From contig NZ_CP141588.1 of NCBI RefSeq assembly GCF_035594035.1, forward strand, positions 2,944,501 to 3,008,500: a stretch of DNA of 64,000 nt, in the 5' to 3' direction. The stretch is from Sphingomonas sp. LY54 (GTDB lineage: Bacteria; Pseudomonadota; Alphaproteobacteria; Sphingomonadales; Sphingomonadaceae). The translations under genes were made by a program, and so were the position numbers. The notes under the pieces are model-generated. The model had not been told where the DNA came from, did not search any database, and was given only the letters and a program-made list of their open reading frames with translations. Shown in pieces: positions 51,425-59,236 of the stretch (position 1 is its first letter; each line of letters opens with the position of its first letter).

Positions 51425-53194
51425 GTGACCGAGGATAAGGGGCCTGGCATAATGCCCGCGCTTTACGGCGCGATGAGCCCCCGGCTGCGGCGGCGGCTGG
51501 GGCTGGCCCTCGCTTTGATGCTCGGCGGCGCGCTGGCCGAGCTGGTCACGATCGGGGCCGTGCTGCCCTTCCTCGCCCTGCTCGCCGATCCGGGGCGGGC
51601 AGGGGAGATACCGGGCTTCGGCCCGTTGCTGCGCGGACGCGCGCCCGCGGACCTGCTCGTGCCGGCGACGATGCTGTTCGTCGGCGCGGCCCTGGTCGCC
51701 GCCGCGGCCCGGATCGCGATCCTGCGCGTGACCCAGGGTTTCGTGCTGGCGCTGGGGCACGAGGTGGGAACGGCGATCTTCGGCCGGATGCTGCGCCAGC
51801 CCTACAGCCTCTATGTCAGCCGCAATTCGAGCGAGCTCGTCGCCAGCGTCGAGAAGGTGCAATTGCTGATCTCGATGGTGCTGATGCCGCTGATGCAGGG
51901 CATCACCGCCACGATCATCGCGGTCGCGATCCTGTCCCTGCTGGTGGCGATCGATCCCGGGACTGCCGCGGCCGCGGCGGCGATGGTGGCGCTCCTCTAT
52001 ATGCTGATCAGCCTCGCCACGCGGCGGCTGCTGCGGCGCAATTCGGGGGTCGTCGCGGACATGGCGACGGCGCGGATCAAGGCGGTGCAGGAGGGGCTGG
52101 CCGGCATCCGCGACATATTGCTCGAACAGTCGCAGCCCGTGTTCGAGGCGCACTATCGCGCGGTCGATGCCGCCTACCGCCGCGCCCAGGCGACCCAGAT
52201 CTTCGTCAGCACGGCGCCGCGCTTCGTAGTCGAGGCGGCCGGGATCATCCTCGTCGCCTTGGTGGCGCTCTACATGAGCGGCCGGCCGGGCGGGATCGTC
52301 GCCGCCATCCCCGTGCTCGGCGCGCTGGCGCTGGGCGCGCAGCGGTTGCTGCCCTTGGTCCAGAACGCCTATTTCGGCTGGGCCCAGCTCAGCGGCAACG
52401 TGCAGGTGCTGCGCGACGTGGCCGAGCTGCTGCAGGCGCCGGTCGTCGCCGCGAGCGGCCGCATCCCGCGCGGCGAAGTCGTGCCGTTCCAGGCCGAGAT
52501 CGTGTTCGATCACGTCGGCTTCCGCTATCCGGGCCGCGGCGCGACTTTGCACGACGTCAGCCTCGTCATCCGCAAGGGCGCGCGCATCGGCATCGTCGGC
52601 CGAACCGGCAGCGGCAAGAGCAGCTTCCTCGATTTGCTGATGGGGCTGCTCGAGCCGAGCGACGGCGAGATCAGGGTGGACGGACGGAGGCTGGAGGGCG
52701 CCGCGCGCGACCATTGGCAGGCGCAGATCGCACACGTCCCGCAGATCATCCATCTCGCTGACAGCTCGATCGCGGCCAATATCGCATTCGGCGAGGCGGC
52801 CGGAGATATCGACCTCGATCGCGTGCGCGACGCCGCGCGCCGGGCCGAGCTGGACGATTTCATCTCAGAGCTACCCGAGGGCTACGACACATTGGTCGGC
52901 GAGCGGGGCGTGCGCCTGTCGGGCGGGCAGCGCCAGCGCGTCGCGCTCGCGCGCGCGCTCTATAAGGCGGCCACGGTGCTGATCCTGGACGAGGCTACGA
53001 CCGCGCTCGACCCGCAGACCGAGAAGGCCGTGATCGACGGCATCAGCGGGCTCGGGCTGGAAATGACCCTGCTGATCGTGGCGCATCGCCTGTCGGCGCT
53101 GACGGTGTGCGACGTCATCGTCCGCTTCGAGGACGGCAGGATCGCCGAGGTGACGAGCTACGACGAGGCTGCGCGCGCCGCGTCCGCGGCCTGA
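51425..53194 (+). CDS. ABC exporter, fused permease and ATPase
   Basis: A 589-residue half-transporter. Six membrane helices fill about residues 25-320, and the ATPase domain has Walker A GRTGSGKSS, Q-loop HVPQIIHL, signature RLSGGQRQRVALARAL, Walker B VLILDEATTALD and the switch His in VAHRLSAL. The layout resembles lipid-linked oligosaccharide (PglK-like) or peptide exporters. GTG 51425 and ATG 51452 are both possible starts. It lies 95 bases after the glycosyltransferase and ends the four-gene set, which supports export of a glycosylated or acylated product. Confidence 0.88.
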   Translation: MTEDKGPGIMPALYGAMSPRLRRRLGLALALMLGGALAELVTIGAVLPFLALLADPGRAGEIPGFGPLLRGRAPADLLVPATMLFVGAALVAAAARIAILRVTQGFVLALGHEVGTAIFGRMLRQPYSLYVSRNSSELVASVEKVQLLISMVLMPLMQGITATIIAVAILSLLVAIDPGTAAAAAAMVALLYMLISLATRRLLRRNSGVVADMATARIKAVQEGLAGIRDILLEQSQPVFEAHYRAVDAAYRRAQATQIFVSTAPRFVVEAAGIILVALVALYMSGRPGGIVAAIPVLGALALGAQRLLPLVQNAYFGWAQLSGNVQVLRDVAELLQAPVVAASGRIPRGEVVPFQAEIVFDHVGFRYPGRGATLHDVSLVIRKGARIGIVGRTGSGKSSFLDLLMGLLEPSDGEIRVDGRRLEGAARDHWQAQIAHVPQIIHLADSSIAANIAFGEAAGDIDLDRVRDAARRAELDDFISELPEGYDTLVGERGVRLSGGQRQRVALARALYKAATVLILDEATTALDPQTEKAVIDGISGLGLEMTLLIVAHRLSALTVCDVIVRFEDGRIAEVTSYDEAARAASAA

Positions 53195-53219
53195 TCCCGT
53201 CCGCTCGGCGAATTCTCGC

Positions 53220-53483
53220 TCAGGCGACCGGCGCGGGCTCGGGCCGGCCGCGACGGCCGCGGACGGCCATGCTGTTCAAGGTCCGCTCCCAGGCGGCGAT
53301 CTCTTCCGGCGTCAGGCCGTAGCGTTCCTGCGCTTCCCCGGCCGTGATCCGGCCCTCGCGCAATGCCCGCACCGCCTCCGCTTTCTCGGCCCCGTTCCAC
53401 ACCGGAACGGAGACCTGGTCCCGGTCGGTCCATGCAGGTCCGCCGGAGATGGGAGCCGAAGCACCCTTGGTCGTCATCGTCAT
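53220..53483 (-). CDS. DUF1153 family protein, SciP-like
   Basis: An 87-residue protein. The C-terminal half is a helix-turn-helix with KAEAVRALREGRITAGEAQE and RYGLTPEEIAAWERTL, the DUF1153 pattern of Caulobacter SciP, which binds CtrA and stops it activating target promoters. The N-terminal part lacks the longer SciP beginning, and some residues differ (for example GAEKAE where SciP has RRKAE), so it is a relative, not a sure orthologue. Transposase-type helix-turn-helices share this pattern but are rarely alone. ATG 53483 is preferred; upstream in-frame codons exist. Confidence 0.65.
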   Translation of the reverse strand: MTMTTKGASAPISGGPAWTDRDQVSVPVWNGAEKAEAVRALREGRITAGEAQERYGLTPEEIAAWERTLNSMAVRGRRGRPEPAPVA

Positions 53484-53638
53484 GTCTTTCACTCGCCTCG
53501 TCGGGTCCCAGTTTTGCCCCCCGCATTGGCTGTCCAAGGCTTCGGCCGGCTCTGGTTAACAAAAGGTAAAGAAGCCCCGCCAAAGCGACGAGGCGAGGGC
53601 GGGCAGCGCCAGTTGCGTTTCCGTAATGAGATGCGGAG

Positions 53639-53662
53639 CCCTGCGCCCGGGAGGGCGCAGGG
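53639..53662 (-). terminator. Perfect GC-rich stem-loop downstream of the hemerythrin-PRC gene
   Basis: CCCTGCGCCC and GGGCGCAGGG pair perfectly (10 bp) around a four-base loop, 23 bases past the stop of the minus-strand gene ending at 53686. No U-tract follows, so it is a non-canonical terminator or an RNA-stabilising hairpin. The rest of 53484-53685 shows no gene. Confidence 0.45.
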
Positions 53663-53685
53663 GGGAAGCTAGCTAGAGCGGAGGT

Positions 53686-54663
53686 TCAGGCGGGTTCCAT
53701 CATCCCGGGAGTGGGCGCGCCGGCATTCTGGCGCGTGCCGCGATCGGCAGGAGGCTGCCGGTCGGGCTGGTAGAAGACGATGATCTCGCGCAGATATTCG
53801 CCGCTGAACTCGGGCTCGTCGCTGGCCTTGAAGCGCGGCGCCGCCTCGAGCTCCTCGCGGGTCAGCGCCAGCACGTAGCCGCCGAGCGTTTCCTCATAGG
53901 TGAGGACGTCCCACGGCAGCGGGAACAGGCTGCGGCCGAAGCCCATATGGCCGCCGAACGAGAGCACGGCATAAGCGACGCGGCCGCTATATTTGTCGAC
54001 CATGAAGCTCTCGATCCGGCCGAGCCGCTCGCCGGCGGGGTTCACGACCGGCGTGCCTTCGACCTTCTTCGACGAAATGAGCCGCACGGTCTCGTCGGTG
54101 TGGAGCGCGAGCGGCGCCCTGTCCCTGCCGCCGCTGCGGGCGCGGACCGCTCCCACGATCGCGGCTCCGGCGGCGACTGCGCCGAGAGCGGCGCCGGCAC
54201 CGAGGGCGACCAGACGCCAATCCGGAGTCTCCTGGTCGAGGTGCCTTATCTTGGCCTGTTCATATTCTTCGCCCAGTGTTTGGGCGCGGGCCTCGTCGAT
54301 CGTCGCGCGCGACAGATTCTCGAGCCCGTCATGCTGCTTGCACGTTTCCTCGAAGCGCAAGGCGAGCGCGTTGAAATCCTCGATCCAGTCGGCGGTCTTG
54401 TCGGTGCGGTCGAGCGCGCGCAGCTCCTGCCGCAGCGCCTTATGCTCGGCGGCGAGGCCGGCGACGGTCGCCGCCGTCGCGGGGTCGCGGCGAAACAGCG
54501 GGAAGATCACTTCCTCGACGACGGCGAGGTGACGCCGCACTTCATGGTCGTAATTGGCGAACTGGTTGTGGCGCCGCGGCTGGTCGCCGTGGCTCTGCAT
54601 GATGTCGGCCGCGGCGGCGTGGATGACGATATGGTCTCGATCGAGACGCTCCCAGATATTCAT
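53686..54663 (-). CDS. Hemerythrin-like HHE domain fused to a PRC-barrel domain
   Basis: A 325-residue fusion. Residues about 1-140 form a hemerythrin HHE domain with its metal-ligand His and Glu in LDRDHIVIHAAA, HEVRRHLAVVEEVIFP, EHKALRQELRAL and CKQHDGLENL. A short membrane-like helix follows (about 152-172, LVALGAGAALGAVAAGAAIV), then a PRC-barrel at about 190-270 (VRLISSKKVEGTPVVNPAGE, LGRIESFMVDKYSGRVAYAV). Hemerythrin domains bind oxygen, iron or NO; PRC-barrels bind partner proteins or RNA. AGGAG lies six bases before ATG 54663. The fusion suggests membrane-linked stress sensing. Confidence 0.82.
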   Translation of the reverse strand: MNIWERLDRDHIVIHAAAADIMQSHGDQPRRHNQFANYDHEVRRHLAVVEEVIFPLFRRDPATAATVAGLAAEHKALRQELRALDRTDKTADWIEDFNALALRFEETCKQHDGLENLSRATIDEARAQTLGEEYEQAKIRHLDQETPDWRLVALGAGAALGAVAAGAAIVGAVRARSGGRDRAPLALHTDETVRLISSKKVEGTPVVNPAGERLGRIESFMVDKYSGRVAYAVLSFGGHMGFGRSLFPLPWDVLTYEETLGGYVLALTREELEAAPRFKASDEPEFSGEYLREIIVFYQPDRQPPADRGTRQNAGAPTPGMMEPA

Positions 54664-54782
54664 GTGTCGCTCCTGATGCGGCCTTGATGCGGCTTCGCCT
54701 CACCAACGGTGCGCATCCCCGCGCGTTCCCGATAAGCGGCTGGGCTGCGGCGGGTTGCCGGCCGGGCAAGCTCTAACGTGGA

Positions 54783-55682
54783 TCAGGACCAGAGTTCGGC
54801 CCGGTAGCGCTCGAAGCAGCGCTGGCCGCAGCGCAGCCGGATCAGCGCGCCCTCGGCGATCGCGGAGGCGCGGCGCGGATCCTCGGTGACGAGCGGGCGC
54901 AGCGCCTCGCGATTCCAGTCCTCGCTATGCTTGACGTCGAGCACCGCGTGCAGGTCGAAATAGCGCCGCTCGCGGTCCGAGAAGCCCAAACGGCGCAGGC
55001 CCTTGGCGGTGGCGGCCGAGCGGCCCGGGGCGGTCAGCTCGATGACGCCGAGCGCGCCGACCGAATGCCAGGCATAGCGCCGGGTGGTCGCCATCGCCGT
55101 CATGGCGTTGGCGAGCGCGAGACTTTCCCAGACCGTGTCGTCGATCTGCGGATCGAGCGCGAGCGTCTCGACGAGAACGTCAAGCATCGGGCCGTGCATG
55201 CCCTTGGGATTGCCGCGGCCCATCTCGTCCCAGTAATTGCGCGCCAGTTCGAGCTTGGCCGTCGCCGGCAGCTTGACCTGGGTGAAAGCGACGAGGTCGT
55301 CGAACCCGGCCTCCCCGGCCGCTTCCTGGCGCAGGAACCAGCGCAGCTCGTCGAGCGAGGCCTCCTCGGCCAGCCACGGGAAGAGCGGATCGCCCTGGCC
55401 CGGGCCGTTCTCCTGCAGCGCCTCGAACCAGGCGATGAAGCCTTCGACGTCGGTGGGCGCCGCCGCGGCCTCCTCGGCGATCTCGGCGCGCAGGCTTTCC
55501 ATGAAGCCGCCCTCGAGGCGCAGCATGCGCGTGTCGCGGTCGAGAATCTTCTGCCAGTCGTCGCCGGGGAATTGCGGCGCCAGCCGCTCGTGGTTCCAGT
55601 GGGAGAGGCCGCGCTGGAAGCTGTCGGTGAGGAATTGCCCGGCCGGCGCATCCGCCGGTCGCCATAAAGCCTTGGTTGCCAT
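54783..55682 (-). CDS. Haem-oxygenase-like di-iron protein (iron-containing redox enzyme family)
   Basis: A 299-residue all-helical protein. Candidate metal ligands are in DELRWFLRQEAAGEAGFDDL, in RYAWHSVGALGVIELTAPGR, and in YFDLHAVLDVKHSEDW (about residues 241-256, with Asp 243, His 245, Asp 249 and His 252). This arrangement is that of the haem-oxygenase-like di-iron oxidases (relatives of UndA, CADD and SznF), which do not bind haem but use two irons to activate oxygen. The substrate cannot be told. It stands alone, next to the hemerythrin-PRC gene on the same strand, which may link both to iron or oxygen handling. Confidence 0.72.
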   Translation of the reverse strand: MATKALWRPADAPAGQFLTDSFQRGLSHWNHERLAPQFPGDDWQKILDRDTRMLRLEGGFMESLRAEIAEEAAAAPTDVEGFIAWFEALQENGPGQGDPLFPWLAEEASLDELRWFLRQEAAGEAGFDDLVAFTQVKLPATAKLELARNYWDEMGRGNPKGMHGPMLDVLVETLALDPQIDDTVWESLALANAMTAMATTRRYAWHSVGALGVIELTAPGRSAATAKGLRRLGFSDRERRYFDLHAVLDVKHSEDWNREALRPLVTEDPRRASAIAEGALIRLRCGQRCFERYRAELWS

Positions 55683-55913
55683 AGAAAATTTCTCGCGATT
55701 GGTTGCCTGTTAAACAAGCGGCGGCGCGTGCGGTTCCGACGACAGCCCGAGTCAAGCTGTATTGTCGCGCTAAATCACCTATGGTAAAGGGGGCGCGGGG
55801 GAGGAGTCCGTGCCCCTTCAAGCCGAGATCTGCCGATGAACGCTGCCGGACGCGCGGTTGCCACGACATCGCCGGCATATTATGGGCCACGTCCGCCGCT
55901 CTTGGAGTCGTTG

Positions 55914-57059
55914 ATGCTGACAGCCAATTTGCGAATGCCCGGCTTGCCCCTGCCCATATTGGGCCGGAAGCATTGGGCCCCGGCTTGCCTGTTGGCGGTG
56001 ATGCTTGGCCTTTACTTGGTCGCCGGCTTGAGCGTCCTCGGCGTGCGGGCACCGGACGGCCGCGCCGTTGCGCGCGTGGCGCCGAACCTTCCCGCCGCGG
56101 TGCGCGCCGCGCCGCCGAAGCCCGAGCCGCTCGCCTTTCGCGACATCGCGCCGCAGGACGCAGTCGCGCTCAACGCCGCGGTCCCGCTCTCGACCGCGCC
56201 CAATCCCGCAGCGCGCCCGTTCAAGCTGGTCGGGATTGCCGAAGCCGACCGTGCGCGCGCGATCGAATGCCTGACCGCCGCCGTCTATTACGAAGCGGCG
56301 ATCGAGCCGCTCGACGGCCAGCGCGCGGTCGCGCAGGTGGTGCTGAACCGCGTGCGCCACCCGGCCTATCCCAACAGCGTCTGCGGCGTCGTGTATGAAG
56401 GCGCGCAGCGGACCACCGGCTGCCAGTTCACCTTCACCTGCGACGGCTCGCTGGCGCGCACGCCGGTGCCCTCTTTGTGGCAGCGCGCCCGCGCGATCGC
56501 CGAGGCGGCGCTGGCCGGCCGGGTCTATGCGCCGGTCGGATGGGCGACTCACTACCACACCAATTGGGTCGTTCCCTATTGGAGCTCGAGCCTGGTCAAG
56601 GCCGCCAATGTCGGCACCCACATCTTCTACCGCTGGACCGGCGGCTGGGGCACCGGCCCGGCCTTCCGCACCCGCCACGCCGGCATCGAACCCGACGTCA
56701 GGCGCCTCGGCCGCCTGGATGCGCAGGCGGCGACGCTGGCCGCCGGGACGGTGACCGAGGAGGACCTCGCCGCCGCGACCGCGAACGGCGCTTCGGCCGC
56801 GAGCATCGACAGCTTCCAGCGCGCCGTTCTGCGCCGCTATGAGCCGGCGAACAGGGAAGGCGTCGCCAAGGTGCTGGCGGCCCAGACCCGAACCGGCGAC
56901 GCGGTCCCGGCCGTGCACCGCTGGGCGCTGACCGGCGACGGCACCGACGATAAGCAGAAGCCGCTCGGCAAGGCGGCCGAGGCGGCGCCCGCGCCGCCGG
57001 CCTGCCTCCAGGGCGTGACCCGCAAGACCGAGAGCGGCGCGGCGACGGTGACCTGCTGA
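55914..57059 (+). CDS. SleB-type cell-wall hydrolase
   Basis: A 381-residue protein with an N-terminal membrane anchor (WAPACLLAVMLGLYLVAGLS) and the hydrolase_2 (SleB) domain at about residues 110-235: the catalytic Glu in CLTAAVYYEAAIEPLDGQRA, VAQVVLNRVRHPAYPNSVCG, and GCQFTFTCDGSLAR. Such lytic transglycosylases or amidases cut peptidoglycan for growth or cell separation. ATG 55914 is preferred because GGAG lies six bases upstream; ATG 55836 would add 26 residues. The C-terminal 120 residues are not recognised. Confidence 0.87.
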   Translation: MLTANLRMPGLPLPILGRKHWAPACLLAVMLGLYLVAGLSVLGVRAPDGRAVARVAPNLPAAVRAAPPKPEPLAFRDIAPQDAVALNAAVPLSTAPNPAARPFKLVGIAEADRARAIECLTAAVYYEAAIEPLDGQRAVAQVVLNRVRHPAYPNSVCGVVYEGAQRTTGCQFTFTCDGSLARTPVPSLWQRARAIAEAALAGRVYAPVGWATHYHTNWVVPYWSSSLVKAANVGTHIFYRWTGGWGTGPAFRTRHAGIEPDVRRLGRLDAQAATLAAGTVTEEDLAAATANGASAASIDSFQRAVLRRYEPANREGVAKVLAAQTRTGDAVPAVHRWALTGDGTDDKQKPLGKAAEAAPAPPACLQGVTRKTESGAATVTC

Positions 57060-57074
57060 CCTGCTGACCTGCTG
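57051..57074. repeat. Three tandem ACCTGCTG octamers across a stop codon
   Basis: ACCTGCTG is repeated three times, covering the stop codon of the cell-wall hydrolase. Adding or removing a unit does not change the protein, since the first unit already contains the stop. It is a small slippage-prone tract. Confidence 0.7.
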
Positions 57075-57179
57075 ACTCCGGGGCCACTCGGCCGGCGCCG
57101 GTGGGGCTTTTACGGGATCGACGGGGCGCGGCGCGGAAAATAGGGATTCCGCTACCCCCCATTATCTCCGAGAACGCCC

Positions 57180-57794
57180 GTGTCCGCTCCGTTGGTTCAT
57201 ATTGTCGATGACGACGCCCAGGTGCGGGCCTCGACCAGCTTCCTGCTGCGGGGCCGCGGCTATGCGACCGAAATCTATGCGAGCGGCGAGGAGTTTCTCG
57301 ACCAGGCGGATCTCAATCGCGGCTGCGTCCTGCTCGACCTGCGCATGCCGGGGATGAACGGCTTCGAGGTCCAGCGCGCGCTCGTCCAGCGCGGGGCCGA
57401 GCTTCCCGTGATCATGCTGAGCGGCCATGGCGACATCAAGATCGCGGTCGAGGCGATGAAGCTCGGCGCCAGCGATTTCCTGGAAAAGCCCTATGGCGAG
57501 AACGAATTGATCGACGCGCTGGCGCGGGGCTGGGAAACGTCCGCCTACAAGGCGGACCACCGGGCCGGCCGCGCCGCCGCAATCGCGCGGATCGAGACCT
57601 TGTCGGCACGCGAGCGCGAAGTGCTGCAGGGACTCGTCGCCGGCCATCCCAACAAGGGCATCGCTCGCCTGCTCGGGCTGAGCGTCCGCACGGTCGAGAT
57701 GCACCGCGCGCGGATGCTTGCCTCGCTCGGCGCCGGCAGCCTTGCCGAGGCGGTGCGCATCGCGATTGCCGCCGATCTCCCGCCGCTCGAATAG
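57180..57794 (+). CDS. FixJ-family response regulator (orphan)
   Basis: A 204-residue protein. The receiver has VHIVDDDAQV, the phospho-acceptor Asp in CVLLDLRMPGMNG, Ser in IMLSGHGD and Lys in FLEKPYGENE. The LuxR-type helix-turn-helix has LSARERVLQ-type core SAREREVLQGLVAGHPNKGI and LSVRTVEMHRARML. The HPNK and VRTVE pattern is typical of FixJ/NodW-like regulators. The start is GTG 57180 with only a weak ribosome site. No sensor kinase gene is near, so its partner is elsewhere. It is convergent with the efflux operon, 23 bases apart. Confidence 0.88.
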   Translation: MSAPLVHIVDDDAQVRASTSFLLRGRGYATEIYASGEEFLDQADLNRGCVLLDLRMPGMNGFEVQRALVQRGAELPVIMLSGHGDIKIAVEAMKLGASDFLEKPYGENELIDALARGWETSAYKADHRAGRAAAIARIETLSAREREVLQGLVAGHPNKGIARLLGLSVRTVEMHRARMLASLGAGSLAEAVRIAIAADLPPLE

Positions 57795-57817
57795 CGAGCG
57801 GGAGCGACCCCTCTGGG

Positions 57818-59236
57818 TCAGGCGGCGGGCGTGCTGCTTTCCAGCGCGCCGCCGCCGAGCGCGACGTACAGCGCCACCAGATTCTGGAGCTCGTTGCGGC
57901 GCAGCTGGATCAACGCCTGCTCGGCGGTGAACAGGTTGCGCTCGGCGTCCAGCACTTCGAGATAATTGGCGACGCCCTCGCGGTAACGGATGCGGGCAAG
58001 GCGCGCGATCTGGCGCTGCGCTTCGGTCGCGCGCATCTGCGCAGCAACTTGGTCGGCCAGCCAGCGCCGCCCGGCGAGCGCGTCGGCAACCTCGCGGAAA
58101 GCCTGCTGCACGGTCGATTCATAGGACGCGACGGCGATATCCTCGCGCGCCACGGCCACGCTCAGATTGCCCTTGCGGCGGCCCCAATCGAAGATCGGCA
58201 GGCTGATGCTCGGGCCGAAGCTCCAGCTGAAGCCGTCGCTGCCGACCAGATTGCCGAGGTCGGTCGAGGCGAAGCCGAGATTCCCGGTGAGCGAGATCGA
58301 CGGGAAGAAGGCGGCGCGCGCGGCGCCGATATTGGCGCGGGCGGCGCGCAGCCTCTCCTCGGCGGCGAGGATGTCGGGGCGGACCACCAGCAAATCGGAC
58401 GGGAGGCCGGCCGCGATCGTGATGCCGCTCTTCTGCTCGGCGAGCGGCAGCGGGGCGGGGAGGTCGGTCGGAACCGGGCCGCCGGTCAGCACGGCGAGGA
58501 AATTGTCGCTCTGCGCCCTGGCGAGGCGGAGCCCGGCCAGTTCGGTCTCGGCCTGGGTCAGCAACGACTCGGCCTGGCGGGAATCGAGCGCGGACGTGAC
58601 GCCGGCGTCGAGCCGCAACCGGGCGATGCGCAGGCCCTCGAGGCGGCTGCGCACGGTCGCCTCGGCAAGCGCGATCCGCTCGTCGGCCTCGCGTGAGGCG
58701 AAATAGGCCGAGGCGACGTCGCGGATCAGGGCGAGGCGAAAGGCGCGCTGCGCCTCGACTGTCGCCAGATATTGCGAGCGCGCGGCCTCGGAGAGGTTGC
58801 GCACGCGACCCCAGAAATCGAGCTCGAAGCCGGTGACTCCGACGCCGACCGAATAGCGATCGTCGGTCGACGAGGAGGCGCCGGGAATGCCGGTGACGGC
58901 GCCGGGGGTGCGCGCGACGCTGGCGTCGCCGCTCGCGCCGAGCGTCGGCAGGCGGTCGGCGGCCTGGATGCGGTAGAGGCCGCGCGCTTCCTCGATCTGC
59001 GCGACGGCGATGGCGAGGTCGCGGTTGCGGACCAGGGCCGTCGCCACGAGCTGCTCGAGCCGCCGGTCGGCGAAGAAATCGCGCCAGCCGATCTCGACTG
59101 CGCGCTGGCCGAGGGCGACGTCGCCGGCATAGCCGGGGAAGTCGCTCGCGGTCGGCAGGTCCGGCCGCTGGTGCGGCGGCGCGAGCTGGCAGCCGCCGAG
59201 CAGAGCGGCGAGGGTGAGGGCGAAGACCTTACGCAT
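57818..59236 (-). CDS. Outer-membrane efflux lipoprotein (OprM/NodT family)
   Basis: A 472-residue TolC-fold protein with a lipoprotein signal (LTLAALLGGCQ). The NodT-type sequence starts DFPGYAGDVALGQRAVEIGW, then WRDFFADRRLEQLVATAL. The two repeats each hold long hairpin helices, with RPDILAAEERLRAARANIGA and FFPSISLTGNLGF typical of OprM. Trimers form the outer-membrane channel of RND pumps. ATG 59236 is used because it gives the lipobox N-terminus; it overlaps the pump gene's end by eight bases. Confidence 0.93.
   Translation of the reverse strand: MRKVFALTLAALLGGCQLAPPHQRPDLPTASDFPGYAGDVALGQRAVEIGWRDFFADRRLEQLVATALVRNRDLAIAVAQIEEARGLYRIQAADRLPTLGASGDASVARTPGAVTGIPGASSSTDDRYSVGVGVTGFELDFWGRVRNLSEAARSQYLATVEAQRAFRLALIRDVASAYFASREADERIALAEATVRSRLEGLRIARLRLDAGVTSALDSRQAESLLTQAETELAGLRLARAQSDNFLAVLTGGPVPTDLPAPLPLAEQKSGITIAAGLPSDLLVVRPDILAAEERLRAARANIGAARAAFFPSISLTGNLGFASTDLGNLVGSDGFSWSFGPSISLPIFDWGRRKGNLSVAVAREDIAVASYESTVQQAFREVADALAGRRWLADQVAAQMRATEAQRQIARLARIRYREGVANYLEVLDAERNLFTAEQALIQLRRNELQNLVALYVALGGGALESSTPAA

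Noticed and set aside
57060-57179. A terminator after the cell-wall hydrolase (GC-rich stretch followed by GGGGCTTTTA)
   Set aside because: Pairing in the GC-rich stretch is too imperfect to define a stem with confidence.
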